A DNA stretch of 64,000 nt, taken from contig NZ_JBBMFT010000003.1 in assembly GCF_040095835.1 (NCBI RefSeq), forward strand, positions 289,664 through 353,663, in the 5' to 3' direction. The position numbers and the translations under genes are program-made. Numbering within the stretch: the first letter of the stretch is position 1; every line of letters starts with the position of its first letter. The stretch comes from Flavonifractor hominis. GTDB taxonomy: Bacteria > Bacillota > Clostridia > Oscillospirales > Oscillospiraceae. The notes below the pieces were generated by a model. That model saw only the letters and a list, made by a program, of their open reading frames with translations. It made no database searches and was not told where the DNA came from. Shown here piece after piece: positions 1 to 7,952 of this stretch.

Positions 1-867
1 CACCTCGGTGGAGCACATGAAGTTGATGAAGGCCTCGGCGTTCTCCTTGTTTTCCGCGCTCTTGGGGATGCACATGGCGTCCACGTAGAGGTTGGTGCCC
101 TCCTTGGGCAGGCAGAAGGCCAGATCGGGGTTGACCTCGGCCATGGTCAGGTAGTCGCCGTAGTAGTAGGCGCCGATGGCGGCGGAGCCGCCCTGCATCT
201 TCTCAAAGATCTCGTCCATGACATAGCTCTGGACCAGGGGCTTCTGCTGGATGAGAAGGTCCACGGCCTCCTTGATCTGGGCCTCGTCGGTGGTGTTGTA
301 GGAGTAGCCCAGGTACTTCAGGGCCACGCCGATGGCGTCCCGGGAGTTGTTGAACATGAGGATCTGACCGGCATAGTCCTCGTCGAACATGATGCTCCAG
401 CTGTCAGGCACCTCATCCACCATGGTGGTGTTGTAGATGATGCCCAGCAGACCCCACATATAGGGCACGCTGTACAGGTTCTCCGGGTCGTAGTCGGGAT
501 TCTTCAGGGCCGGATCAATGTCCTCAAAGTTCGGGATATTGGCAAAGTCAAGCGGCTCCAGCATATCCTCTTCGATCATACGGGAGATCATATAGTCGGA
601 AGGAATGACCACGTCGTAGCTGGCGCCCTCGTTTTTGAGCACGCCGTACATGGACTCGTTGCTCTCAAAGGTGTTGTAGTTGACCTTGATGCCGGTCTGG
701 GCGGTGAATTCGTCCAGCACCGACTCGTCGATATACACACCCCAGTTATAGACGTTGACGACGCCGTTGCTGGCGGAGCCGGAATCACTGGTGGTGGAGC
801 CGCAGCCGGACAGTACCAGGCTGAGGGAGAGCGCGGAGGCGGTCAGGAGTGCGAGAGACTTTTTCAA
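1..867 (-). CDS. potD: Spermidine/putrescine ABC transporter, substrate-binding lipoprotein (3' end outside window)
   Basis: Periplasmic-type polyamine-binding lipoprotein of the PotABCD importer; only the N-terminal ~289 residues lie in the window. It begins with a lipoprotein signal (MKKSLALL..., lipobox LSGC near residue 22) and then the family's VNVYNWGVYID segment. A TTG start at 867 is chosen because an in-frame TAA lies only 12 bases upstream, there is no in-frame ATG before the signal peptide, and AAAGGGG lies about 13 bases upstream. It is the last gene of potA-B-C-D, 70 bp after potC. Whether the preferred ligand is spermidine or putrescine cannot be read from the sequence. Confidence 0.93.
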   Translation of the reverse strand, partial: MKKSLALLTASALSLSLVLSGCGSTTSDSGSASNGVVNVYNWGVYIDESVLDEFTAQTGIKVNYNTFESNESMYGVLKNEGASYDVVIPSDYMISRMIEEDMLEPLDFANIPNFEDIDPALKNPDYDPENLYSVPYMWGLLGIIYNTTMVDEVPDSWSIMFDEDYAGQILMFNNSRDAIGVALKYLGYSYNTTDEAQIKEAVDLLIQQKPLVQSYVMDEIFEKMQGGSAAIGAYYYGDYLTMAEVNPDLAFCLPKEGTNLYVDAMCIPKSAENKENAEAFINFMCSTEV

Positions 868-937
868 TTTCTTTCTTTATCCCCTTTCGAACGGATGATT
901 ATAACAGACCGGGGGGACCCGGTGTGTTACGGGAGGG

Positions 938-1798
938 TCAAATGCCCGGATTGAGCTTGGCCTTGCGGCGGGCGTTGGCGGTCTCCTGCCGGGCCTGCCG
1001 GATGTTGACGATGGACAGCAGCACAAACACGCACACGAACATCAGGGTGGACAGGGCGTTGATCTCGGGAGTCACCGGCTTTTTGACCATGGTGTAGATC
1101 TCCACGGCCAGGGTGGTGACGCCGGAGCCTTTGGTGAAGTAGCTGATGACGAAGTCGTCGATGCTCATGGTGAAGGCGATGATGAGCCCGTTGAGCACCC
1201 CGGGCATGATCTCGGGCAGGATGACCTTGCGGAAGGCCAGGAAGCCGGAGGCGCCCAGATCTTGAGCCGCCTCATAGATATTGGGGTCCAGCTGCCGCAG
1301 CTTGGGCATGACCGAGAGGATGACGTACGGGGCGTTGAAGGTGATGTGGGCAATGAGCAGCGTACCGAAGCCGGTGCGCCAGCGCACGCCCAACAGCTCG
1401 CTCAGCGCGCTGCTGTTGAACAGGCCGATGGCAAACACGAACAGAAGCATCATGGATACGCCGGTGATGATGTCGGCGTTGGTCAGCGGGATGTTGTTCA
1501 CCGCCAGACAGACCGAGCGGGGGCGGCGGCGCATGCTGTAAAAGCCGATGGCGGCCGCGGTGCCCAAGATGGTGGCAATCACGGCGGCCAGCACCGAGAG
1601 GATGATGGTGGTGCGCAGGGCGCCCAGCAGGCGGCTGTCGTGGAGCAGCTCCACATACCACTGCAGGGAGAAGCCCTCCCATACCCGGTTGCTCCGCCCG
1701 GCGTTGAAGGAAAAGGCGATGAGCAGCACGATGGGGGCGTACAGGAACAGATAGACCAGGATGCTGAACACACGAGAGGGGATACGATGGTGTCTCAC
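938..1798 (-). CDS. potC: Spermidine/putrescine ABC transporter permease
   Basis: Inner-membrane permease of the polyamine importer, 286 aa, the normal PotC length. It has about six hydrophobic segments (first at residues 11-31) and the EAA loop that docks on PotA (...YEAAQDLGASGFLAFRKVILP). The start is GTG and overlaps the potB stop in GTGA, which indicates translational coupling. The C-terminus is short and basic (RQARQETANARRKAK). It pairs with PotB to form the membrane channel. Confidence 0.93.
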   Translation of the reverse strand: MRHHRIPSRVFSILVYLFLYAPIVLLIAFSFNAGRSNRVWEGFSLQWYVELLHDSRLLGALRTTIILSVLAAVIATILGTAAAIGFYSMRRRPRSVCLAVNNIPLTNADIITGVSMMLLFVFAIGLFNSSALSELLGVRWRTGFGTLLIAHITFNAPYVILSVMPKLRQLDPNIYEAAQDLGASGFLAFRKVILPEIMPGVLNGLIIAFTMSIDDFVISYFTKGSGVTTLAVEIYTMVKKPVTPEINALSTLMFVCVFVLLSIVNIRQARQETANARRKAKLNPGI

Positions 1799-2643
1799 AG
1801 CATAGCCACCCCCTCTTCACCCTCGCCGAAGCGGTTCATGATGGCCATCATCACCAGCACGATCACCATCATCACCAGGGCGATGGCCGAGCCCAGGTGG
1901 GGGTTGTAGGCGTTGCCGAGGAACTGCATCTCAATGAGATCACCCAGCAGCAGCGTTTTGCCGCCGCCCAGCAGGCGGGAGAGGGCAAAGGTGGACACCG
2001 ACGGGATGAACACCATGGTCACGCCCGAGAGGACCCCGGGCAGGGACAGGGGAAAGATCACCTTGCGGAAGACCATGGCGTTGCTGGCGCCCAGGTCCTG
2101 GGCCGCCTCGATCACCTTGGGGTCGATCTTGTCGATGACCGAAAAGATGGGCAGCACCATAAAGGGCAGGAAGTTATACACCATGCCCAGCACGATGGCG
2201 CCCTGGGTGTTGATCATGTGGAAGGAGGTCAGCCGGGTGCCGAAGAGGTTGTTGATGAGGTCAAACAGCCCGATGTTGGAGAGAAACTGATTGATCAGGC
2301 CGTTGTCGTCCAGCAGGAACATCCAGGCATAGGTCCGCAGCAGAAAGTTCATCCACATGGGCAGCATGATGAGCATCATGGCCACCTTGCGCACCATCAG
2401 CGATTCCCGGGAGAGGAAATAGGACAGGGGATAGCCGATGAGGATGCAGATCAGCGTTGCGGCGATGGCCAGCACAAAGGAGTGCTGAAAGGCGGGGATA
2501 TAGGTGGCCATACCGCTGAAGTTGTCCAGCGTCAGGTTATTGGCGTTGTCCGTGAAGGCGAAGACCACCACCAGGATCAGCGGCGCCACCACAAAGATGG
2601 CCATCCATACCACGTAGGGGATGGCAAGCCACTTATTCTTCAT
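1795..2643 (-). CDS. potB: Spermidine/putrescine ABC transporter permease
   Basis: Second membrane subunit of the PotABCD importer, 282 aa. The hydrophobic N-terminus (WLAIPYVVWMAIFVVAPLIL) and the EAA motif EAAQDLGASNAMVFRKVIFP match the binding-protein-dependent permease family. Its start lies 11 bp inside the 3' end of potA and its stop overlaps the potC start, so potA-B-C are translated as a coupled unit. No anomalies seen. Confidence 0.93.
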   Translation of the reverse strand: MKNKWLAIPYVVWMAIFVVAPLILVVVFAFTDNANNLTLDNFSGMATYIPAFQHSFVLAIAATLICILIGYPLSYFLSRESLMVRKVAMMLIMLPMWMNFLLRTYAWMFLLDDNGLINQFLSNIGLFDLINNLFGTRLTSFHMINTQGAIVLGMVYNFLPFMVLPIFSVIDKIDPKVIEAAQDLGASNAMVFRKVIFPLSLPGVLSGVTMVFIPSVSTFALSRLLGGGKTLLLGDLIEMQFLGNAYNPHLGSAIALVMMVIVLVMMAIMNRFGEGEEGVAML

Positions 2644-3802
2644 CTCCGTCTTCCTCCTCCAGCCGGTCCTCGTTGAGTTCGTCGTACTCGGAGGAGTAGG
2701 AACTGTAGTCGCCGAAGGTGCCGGAGTACTGGCTCTTCTTCATGATATGGAAGCCGTCGGGGTCGATCTTGACGCCGATTTTGGCCCCCACGGGGGAGTA
2801 GTCGGTGGTCTGGATCAGCCACTTGAAGCCCCGGAAATCCACGATGATATCATAGTGGATGCCCTTAAAGGTGACCTCGGTGACGGTGCCGGTGAGCTGG
2901 CCCTCGGACTCGGGCACGATATCGATGTCCTCCGGGCGGATGACCACGTCCACCGGCTCGTTGGGGGCAAAGCCTCCGTCCAGGCAGGGGAACTTCTTGC
3001 CGTACATGCCCACCACTTTGTCCTCGTGCATGATGCCGTCGATGATGTTGCTCTCACCGATGAAGTCGGCCACGAAGGCGTTCTTGGGCTCGTTGTAGAT
3101 GTCCTCGGGGGTGCCGATCTGCTGGATCTTGCCCTCGTTCATGACCACGATGGTGTCGCTCATGGTCAGGGCCTCTTCCTGGTCGTGGGTCACGTAAATA
3201 AAGGTGATGCCCACCTGCTGCTGAATGCGCTTGAGTTCGATCTGCATGTCCTTGCGCAGCTTCAGGTCCAGCGCGCCCAGAGGCTCGTCCAGCAGCAGGA
3301 CCTGGGGACGGTTGACGATGGCCCGGGCAATGGCCACCCGCTGCTGCTGGCCGCCGGAGAGGGAGTTTACCGAGCGCTTGCCGTAGCCGGCCAGGTTCAC
3401 CAGGGCCAGGGCCTCCTCCACCCGCTGCTTGATCTCGGACTCGGGGACCTTGATCATGCGCTTGGGGTCCTTGGGGTCGGGCACCTTGTTGACCCGCAGG
3501 CCGAAGGCCACGTTCTCGAAGATGTTCATATGGGTGAACAGGGCATATTTCTGAAAGACGGTGTTGACCTTCCGTTTATGAGGGGGAACGTCATTGATCC
3601 TCACGCCGTCAAAAAACACGTCGCCTGAGGTGGGCTTCTGAAAGCCGCCGATGATGCGCAGGGTCGTGGTTTTGCCGCACCCGGAAGGACCGAGCAGCGT
3701 GAGGAACTCCTTGTCGTTGATATACAGATTGAGGTGGTCCAGGATCACATCGTCATCGAATTTCATCACACAATCCGACAGGCGGATCAGCTCTTTGGCC
3801 AT
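2633..3802 (-). CDS. potA: Spermidine/putrescine ABC transporter ATP-binding protein
   Basis: ATPase of the polyamine importer, 389 aa. Walker A GPSGCGKTT (about residues 38-46), signature LSGGQQQR, Walker B VLLLDEPLGALD and the switch histidine (VTHDQEEA) are all present. A TOBE-type domain follows from about residue 285. The C-terminus carries an unusually acidic, Ser/Tyr-rich tail (residues ~365-389, ending EEEDGDEE) beyond the usual PotA end. It is the first gene of the operon, about 70 nt downstream of the predicted transcription start. Confidence 0.94.
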   Translation of the reverse strand: MAKELIRLSDCVMKFDDDVILDHLNLYINDKEFLTLLGPSGCGKTTTLRIIGGFQKPTSGDVFFDGVRINDVPPHKRKVNTVFQKYALFTHMNIFENVAFGLRVNKVPDPKDPKRMIKVPESEIKQRVEEALALVNLAGYGKRSVNSLSGGQQQRVAIARAIVNRPQVLLLDEPLGALDLKLRKDMQIELKRIQQQVGITFIYVTHDQEEALTMSDTIVVMNEGKIQQIGTPEDIYNEPKNAFVADFIGESNIIDGIMHEDKVVGMYGKKFPCLDGGFAPNEPVDVVIRPEDIDIVPESEGQLTGTVTEVTFKGIHYDIIVDFRGFKWLIQTTDYSPVGAKIGVKIDPDGFHIMKKSQYSGTFGDYSSYSSEYDELNEDRLEEEDGDEE

Positions 3803-3833
3803 TTATCCTCCCCCATTTCTGAAAAGGTAGTAA

Positions 3834-3866
3834 AAGGCGCACCCAAACCGGCGGTTGGGTACGCCC
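3834..3866 (-). terminator. Terminator-like hairpin in the potABCD leader
   Basis: An inverted repeat GGCG-x-ACCCAA / TTGGGT-x-CGCC (arms 3836-3846 and 3855-3865), read on the minus strand, is followed by TTTTA. It sits between the predicted pot transcription start (~3874) and potA (ATG at 3802), so it could act as an attenuator of the pot operon. It could also simply end transcription from the small upstream ORF at 3938-4144. The sequence does not decide between these. Confidence 0.6.
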
Positions 3867-3880
3867 TTATGACGAAACAA

Positions 3881-3909
3881 ATCATATATGTTCTTGCGAA
3901 AAATGTCAA
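3881..3909 (-). promoter_or_regulatory. Sigma-A promoter of potABCD
   Basis: On the minus strand, TTGACA (3909-3904) and TATGAT (3886-3881) are separated by exactly 17 bp. The predicted start point is near 3874, about 70 nt before potA. Confidence 0.85.
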
Positions 3910-3937
3910 TAAGAAAACCGGGAATTTTTCAGGGATT

Positions 3938-4144
3938 TTACGGCTGGAAATCCTGTGCAGCGGGGGAAGAACGGGACGGAAGCAGCTCGTAGATCCGCTC
4001 CGACTGAGGCGGAGCGCCGCCGGCGGCCTGCCAGCCGGCGGAAAAGGCGATGCGCACCATGGCGAACAGGGCGTTTTCCGCCTCGTCATACTCATGTCGG
4101 TCCAGGAAGTTTGAAAAGGCAAGTTCAAACTCGTTGTTGTACAT
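3938..4144 (-). CDS. Small hypothetical protein divergent from an XRE regulator
   Basis: A 68-aa acidic protein (MYNNEFELAFSNFLDRHEYD...), not recognised. The start at 4144 is chosen because AGGTG lies 6 nt upstream; an ATG two codons earlier directly abuts that AGGTG and is less likely. The N-terminal half looks helical (NFLDRHEYDEAENALFAMVRIAFSAGW) and the C-terminal third is Pro/Ser-rich and probably disordered. It has its own promoter and faces the HTH gene at 4276, a layout seen for small proteins regulated by, or partnering with, XRE repressors. Function unknown. Confidence 0.6.
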   Translation of the reverse strand: MYNNEFELAFSNFLDRHEYDEAENALFAMVRIAFSAGWQAAGGAPPQSERIYELLPSRSSPAAQDFQP

Positions 4145-4163
4145 ATCCATCACCTCAATGGAT

Positions 4164-4192
4164 ATAATACCATAGAGAGTGACAAAATACAA
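4164..4192 (-). promoter_or_regulatory. Promoter of the small ORF
   Basis: Minus strand TTGTAT (4192-4187), 17-bp spacer, TATTAT (4169-4164), ending about 20 bp before the start codon. Confidence 0.6.
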
Positions 4193-4240
4193 CATATTAT
4201 GGTGTATAAGGGATAAAATGAGTTGCCTACAAAAAGGAAA

Positions 4241-4274
4241 GCTCTCGCTACACTTTAAAAAAAGGAGCGAGAGC
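4241..4274 (+). promoter_or_regulatory. Hairpin masking the ribosome binding site of the XRE gene
   Basis: A perfect 9-bp inverted repeat, GCTCTCGCT (4241-4249) and AGCGAGAGC (4266-4274), flanks a 16-nt loop rich in A. The Shine-Dalgarno AAAGGAG (4261-4267) runs from the loop into the right arm, and the arm ends 1 nt before the ATG at 4276. Folding in the mRNA would restrict ribosome access. Confidence 0.6.
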
Positions 4275-4275
4275 C

Positions 4276-4500
4276 ATGGATACAAAGCATTACAAGATGT
4301 TTGTCCAAATCGGGCTGAATATCATGTATTACCGAAAAGAGCGGGGCTGGACACAAATGGATCTGGCTGAAGCGGTAGATCTGAGCAGAAATCATATGCA
4401 GCGGATTGAGGCGGCTACCGCCGCACCCAGCCTGTCCACACTGCTGGACATTGCCGACGCTCTGGAGGTGCCGGTACAGAAGCTGTTTGACGCACGGTGA
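4276..4500 (+). CDS. XRE-family helix-turn-helix transcriptional regulator
   Basis: A 74-aa single-domain DNA-binding protein. The HTH covers residues ~10-65 with the pattern IGLNIMYYRKERGWTQMDLA...SRNHMQRIEAATAAPSLSTLLDIADALEVPVQKLF, typical of Cro/C1-type regulators. There is no sensor or peptidase domain, so it probably dimerises and autoregulates. Its start codon sits under a predicted SD-masking hairpin. It is convergent with the pseudouridine synthase gene, with 1 bp between the stop codons. Target genes unknown; the divergent small ORF is the obvious candidate. Confidence 0.88.
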   Translation: MDTKHYKMFVQIGLNIMYYRKERGWTQMDLAEAVDLSRNHMQRIEAATAAPSLSTLLDIADALEVPVQKLFDAR

Positions 4501-4501
4501 G

Positions 4502-5461
4502 TCACCCGGGGAAATATTCCCCCACGAAGTCCACGTTTTCCACGGTGAATACCCTGCCCCGCAGGTACTCCAGGATGCCGGCGTCGGTGGGGAAGGTGAA
4601 CTCCAGTTTATAGGAGTACAGGGCCTGGAAGGAGCGGCCGTACTGCTTGTTGTCCCGTTCCCGGCCGTACTTGCCGTCGCCCAGCAGGGGGTGGCCGGCG
4701 GCGGCGAACTGGGCCCGGATCTGGTGGGTGCGCCCGGTGAGCAGCTCGCACTCCACCAGGGACAGCCCGCGGTTGACCTTCAGGGTCTTATATAAAGTAG
4801 CGGCGCTCTTGCCGCCGGGCACCGGCTTGTGGAACACCTTCACCTGGGCCTTGTCCTCGTCCTTGAGCAGAAATCCCTCCAGCTTGCCCTGGGGCGGGGT
4901 CATTTTCCCGTGGAGGATGGCCAGGTAGTATTTGGCGATCTCCCGGTCCCGGATCTTCTGGTTGAGGATGCGCAGGGTCTCGGCGTTTTTGGCCGCCATG
5001 ACGATGCCGCCGGTGTTGCGGTCGATGCGGTTGCACAGGGCGGGGGTAAAGGAGTGCTCATCCCTGGGGTTCCACTCCTTCTTTTGGTAGAGATAGGCCT
5101 GGATGTGGGTGATGAGGGTGTTGACCTTCTCGTGCTCGTCGGCGTGGCACAAAAGCCCCGGACGCTTGTTGAGGAGCATCAGGTTCTCATCCTCATACAC
5201 GATGTCCAGCTTGGGCTTGAACACCGCCAGAAAGGCGTTGTCCTCCCGGGGCGTGTCGAAGAACTCGTCGTTGATGTACAGCTGTAACACGTCTCCCACC
5301 TGGAGGCGTACATCCCGCTGGGAGCCCTTTCCGTTGACCTTGACCCGCTTGAGGCGGATGTATTTCTGAGCCAGAGGGGCGGGAAGCAGGGGGAGCGTCT
5401 TGCCCAACCAGCGGTCCAGCCGCTGCCCGGCGTCGTTTTTTCCGATGGTGAACTCTTTCAT
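4502..5461 (-). CDS. RluA-family pseudouridine synthase (RluC/RluD-like)
   Basis: Converts uridine to pseudouridine in RNA, probably 23S rRNA. Length 319 aa from the ATG at 5461, which has GGAGG 5 nt upstream; a longer reading frame to 5653 lacks a ribosome binding site. An S4 RNA-binding domain covers residues ~10-65 and the catalytic domain ~85-310. The catalytic Asp is in RIDRNTGG (Asp147), a variant of the usual RLDKDTSG. The downstream motif RTHQIRAQFAAAGHPLLGD is intact. The exact modification site cannot be told from the sequence. An extended -10 (TGG-TATACT) lies upstream. Confidence 0.88.
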   Translation of the reverse strand: MKEFTIGKNDAGQRLDRWLGKTLPLLPAPLAQKYIRLKRVKVNGKGSQRDVRLQVGDVLQLYINDEFFDTPREDNAFLAVFKPKLDIVYEDENLMLLNKRPGLLCHADEHEKVNTLITHIQAYLYQKKEWNPRDEHSFTPALCNRIDRNTGGIVMAAKNAETLRILNQKIRDREIAKYYLAILHGKMTPPQGKLEGFLLKDEDKAQVKVFHKPVPGGKSAATLYKTLKVNRGLSLVECELLTGRTHQIRAQFAAAGHPLLGDGKYGRERDNKQYGRSFQALYSYKLEFTFPTDAGILEYLRGRVFTVENVDFVGEYFPG

Positions 5462-5646
5462 AAAACCTCCACCGTGTTTTGATCGGTTTTCCAGTATACC
5501 ATAAAATAAGCCCGGAGAAAAGCACGGTTTCCACGAAAGGCTTGCATCAGACGGGGAATTTGTGTTATCCTGTACAAGAAAACCGGCCGTAAAGTAGTAC
5601 AGCCTGCCGGACTTTGAAAAAATGCCGTTTTTTTGCGAAAAAGTAT

Positions 5647-5675
5647 TTGACATTGCCCGCAGGTTTCGTTATAAT
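5647..5675 (+). promoter_or_regulatory. Consensus sigma-A promoter of yceD-rpmF
   Basis: TTGACA (5647-5652), 17-bp spacer, TATAAT (5670-5675): a perfect match to the consensus, as expected for a ribosomal-protein operon. The leader is about 25 nt. Confidence 0.92.
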
Positions 5676-5704
5676 GTCTGCTGTGCCATTGTGTGAGGTG
5701 TGAT

Positions 5705-6208
5705 ATGCGACTGAATCTCCGCGAAATACTCCATACGCCCGGTGCCAGTTTGCCGTTTGCGTTCCAGATGGATCTGTCCGAGCTGGATTTCTATGGGGAG
5801 CGCCCGGTGCGCGAACCGGTACAGGTGTCCGGCACGGTGCGCAACATGGCCGACGCGCTGGTGTTGGAAGGCGCGGCGGAGACCACGCTGGATCTGGTCT
5901 GCGACCGGTGTCTCAAGCCCTTCCGGCAGGCGATGCGTGTCCCGGTGGAGACCCTTCTGGCTGAGACGCTGGAAGACGAGGAGAACGACGAGATCCTCCT
6001 GCTGGACAATGGCGAAGTGGACCTGGACGAGGTGTTTACCACCGCACTGGTCCTAGCCATGGATTCCAAGCACGTGTGCTCCGAGGATTGCAAGGGGCTG
6101 TGCGCCACTTGCGGCGCGGACCTGAATGAAGGGCCCTGCGGCTGCAAGCCTGAGATTGATCCACGTTTTGCTGCCCTCGCGCAGCTGTTGGATAAAGAGA
6201 ATGAGTAA
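5705..6208 (+). CDS. yceD: YceD/DUF177 family protein
   Basis: A 167-aa protein of the DUF177 family, implicated in 23S rRNA accumulation in bacteria and plastids. The start at 5705 is preferred to the GTG at 5693 because GAGGTG lies just upstream of it. Two Cys clusters are visible: CDRC (about residues 63-66) and CSEDCKGLCATCGADLNEGPCGC near the C-terminus, probably a zinc site as in other Firmicute members. It is paired with rpmF downstream, the classic conserved neighbourhood, in one transcript. Confidence 0.9.
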   Translation: MRLNLREILHTPGASLPFAFQMDLSELDFYGERPVREPVQVSGTVRNMADALVLEGAAETTLDLVCDRCLKPFRQAMRVPVETLLAETLEDEENDEILLLDNGEVDLDEVFTTALVLAMDSKHVCSEDCKGLCATCGADLNEGPCGCKPEIDPRFAALAQLLDKENE

Positions 6209-6249
6209 GTTTTGCCCGGCCAGGGCATGAACCTAAGGAGGTGTCATAG

Positions 6250-6450
6250 ATGGCAGTCCCTAAGAGTAAAGTGTCCAAGCAGCGCCGGAACAAGCGCCGC
6301 AGCTCCGTGTGGAAGCTGGAGACTCCCGGCGTTACCACCTGCCCCAAGTGCGGTGCGTTCCGTCTGCCCCACCGGATGTGCAAGAGCTGCATGAGCTACA
6401 AAGGCCATGAGTTCGGCAAGGTGGAGGCTACTACCGCCGAGGCGAAGTAA
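6250..6450 (+). CDS. rpmF: 50S ribosomal protein L32
   Basis: A 66-aa ribosomal protein with the zinc ribbon CPKCGAFRLPHRMCKSC (about residues 38-54) and basic N-terminus MAVPKSKVSKQRRNKRR. A strong ribosome binding site (AAGGAGGTG, 6236-6244) precedes the ATG. The intact four cysteines mark the Zn-binding C+ form. Last gene of the operon; an intrinsic terminator follows. Confidence 0.97.
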   Translation: MAVPKSKVSKQRRNKRRSSVWKLETPGVTTCPKCGAFRLPHRMCKSCMSYKGHEFGKVEATTAEAK

Positions 6451-6466
6451 ATAGCCCAAAAAGAAC

Positions 6467-6495
6467 GAGGGGGGAGATACCCCTCTTTCTTTTTG
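6467..6495 (+). terminator. Intrinsic terminator of yceD-rpmF
   Basis: GAGGGG (6467-6472), 7-nt loop, CCCCTC (6480-6485), then TTTCTTTTT. Confidence 0.85.
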
Positions 6496-6554
6496 CCCGA
6501 AAGTAGGATACAATAAGATTCAGACCAAGCCGATGCCGGAGAAGGAGAACGTCC

Positions 6555-7925
6555 ATGAGCCTGACCAAGATCCGGTCCGTCGATCCCCACAGTCCGGCCC
6601 GGCGGGCCGGCGTCCGGGCAGGGGAGACGCTGACCCATGTAAACGGCCGTCCCATTGTGGATGTGCTGGATTATAAATTCTACACCTACGATCCCCGACT
6701 GGAGCTTACCCTGACGGAAGAGGGCGGAGCGGTGCGTACCGTCCGCGTGCACAAGGCGGAGGGGGAAGATCTGGGCCTCAATTTTGAGACCTATCTGATG
6801 GATAAAGCCCGCTCCTGCGCCAACCGGTGCATCTTCTGCTTTGTGGACCAGATGCCTCCGGGGATGCGGGAGACGCTGTATTTTAAGGACGATGACGCAC
6901 GGCTGTCCTTCCTGATGGGCAATTATATCACCCTGACCAATCTGTCCGAGCGGGAGATCCAGCGCATCGCGGAGCTGCGCATCAGCCCCATCAATATCTC
7001 GGTCCACGCCACCGACCCGGATCTGCGGGAGGCCATGCTCAAGCACCGCCGGGCGGGCGAGTGCCTGTCCATCATGTGCCGCTTTGCTCAGGCCGGCATC
7101 ACGATGAACTGCCAGGTGGTGGCCTGCCCCGGCATCAATGACGGCCCTGCCCTGGAGCGCACGCTGCGGGACCTGGGGGAGCTGTATCCCGCGGTGAACA
7201 GTGTGGCCGTGGTGCCTGTGGGGGTGACCCGCTTCCGGGAGGGACTGTGTCGGATCGAGCCCTATACGGCCGGCCAGGCCGCCGCGCTCATTGACCAGGT
7301 AGAGGCCTTTGCCGCCCGCTTTTTGGACGGGCACGGCACCAGCCTGGCCTGGTGTTCGGATGAGTTCTATCTCATTGCCGGGCGGGAGCTGCCGGAGAAG
7401 AGCTATTATGAGGATATGGCCCAGCTGGAAAACGGGGTTGGAATGCTGCGCCTGCTGACCGGGCAGGCGGCCCTGGCCCTGGAGGATGTGCCGGAGGACG
7501 CCAGCCCCACCCCCTTCTCCATTGCCACGGGTGTCTCCGCCGCGCCCTTTTTGCGGAAAATCGTTGACATGGCCCGGGAAAAATGTGGTAATATAAATGG
7601 GACCGTCTACCCGGTGCGCAACCGTTTCTTTGGGGAGACCATTACCGTCTCCGGTCTTATCACCGGCCGCGACCTGATGGAGCAGCTGGCCGGCCAGGCC
7701 CTGGGGGAGCGGCTGCTCATCCCGGCCAACATGCTGCGCACGGGGGAGCGGGTGTTTCTGGACGACGTGACGGTGGAGCAGGTGGAGCAGACCCTGGGCG
7801 TGCCGGTGACGGCGGTGGAGGCCGAGAGCGGCTTCGACCTGGTGGACGCCATACTGGGCCTGCCGGTGGAGACGCCGGCGTATGCCCTGCCGCCGGAAGA
7901 TGAATACTATCGTTACAATCCGTGA
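6555..7925 (+). CDS. DUF512-family protein: PDZ, radical-SAM-like core, DUF512
   Basis: A 456-aa protein of unknown biochemical role, conserved in Clostridia next to der. An N-terminal PDZ-like segment (residues ~5-60, SVDPHSPARRAGVRAGETL) is followed by a radical-SAM-type cluster CANRCIFCF (about residues 92-100, pattern CxxxCxxC), then the DUF512 region. The start ATG at 6555 has GGAGAAGGAG upstream. It is the first gene of a likely transcript with der, plsY and gpsA (27 bp to der). No metabolic substrate can be inferred. Confidence 0.88.
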   Translation: MSLTKIRSVDPHSPARRAGVRAGETLTHVNGRPIVDVLDYKFYTYDPRLELTLTEEGGAVRTVRVHKAEGEDLGLNFETYLMDKARSCANRCIFCFVDQMPPGMRETLYFKDDDARLSFLMGNYITLTNLSEREIQRIAELRISPINISVHATDPDLREAMLKHRRAGECLSIMCRFAQAGITMNCQVVACPGINDGPALERTLRDLGELYPAVNSVAVVPVGVTRFREGLCRIEPYTAGQAAALIDQVEAFAARFLDGHGTSLAWCSDEFYLIAGRELPEKSYYEDMAQLENGVGMLRLLTGQAALALEDVPEDASPTPFSIATGVSAAPFLRKIVDMAREKCGNINGTVYPVRNRFFGETITVSGLITGRDLMEQLAGQALGERLLIPANMLRTGERVFLDDVTVEQVEQTLGVPVTAVEAESGFDLVDAILGLPVETPAYALPPEDEYYRYNP

Positions 7926-7952
7926 CAGACAGAAAGAATTGAGAGTGATAAC

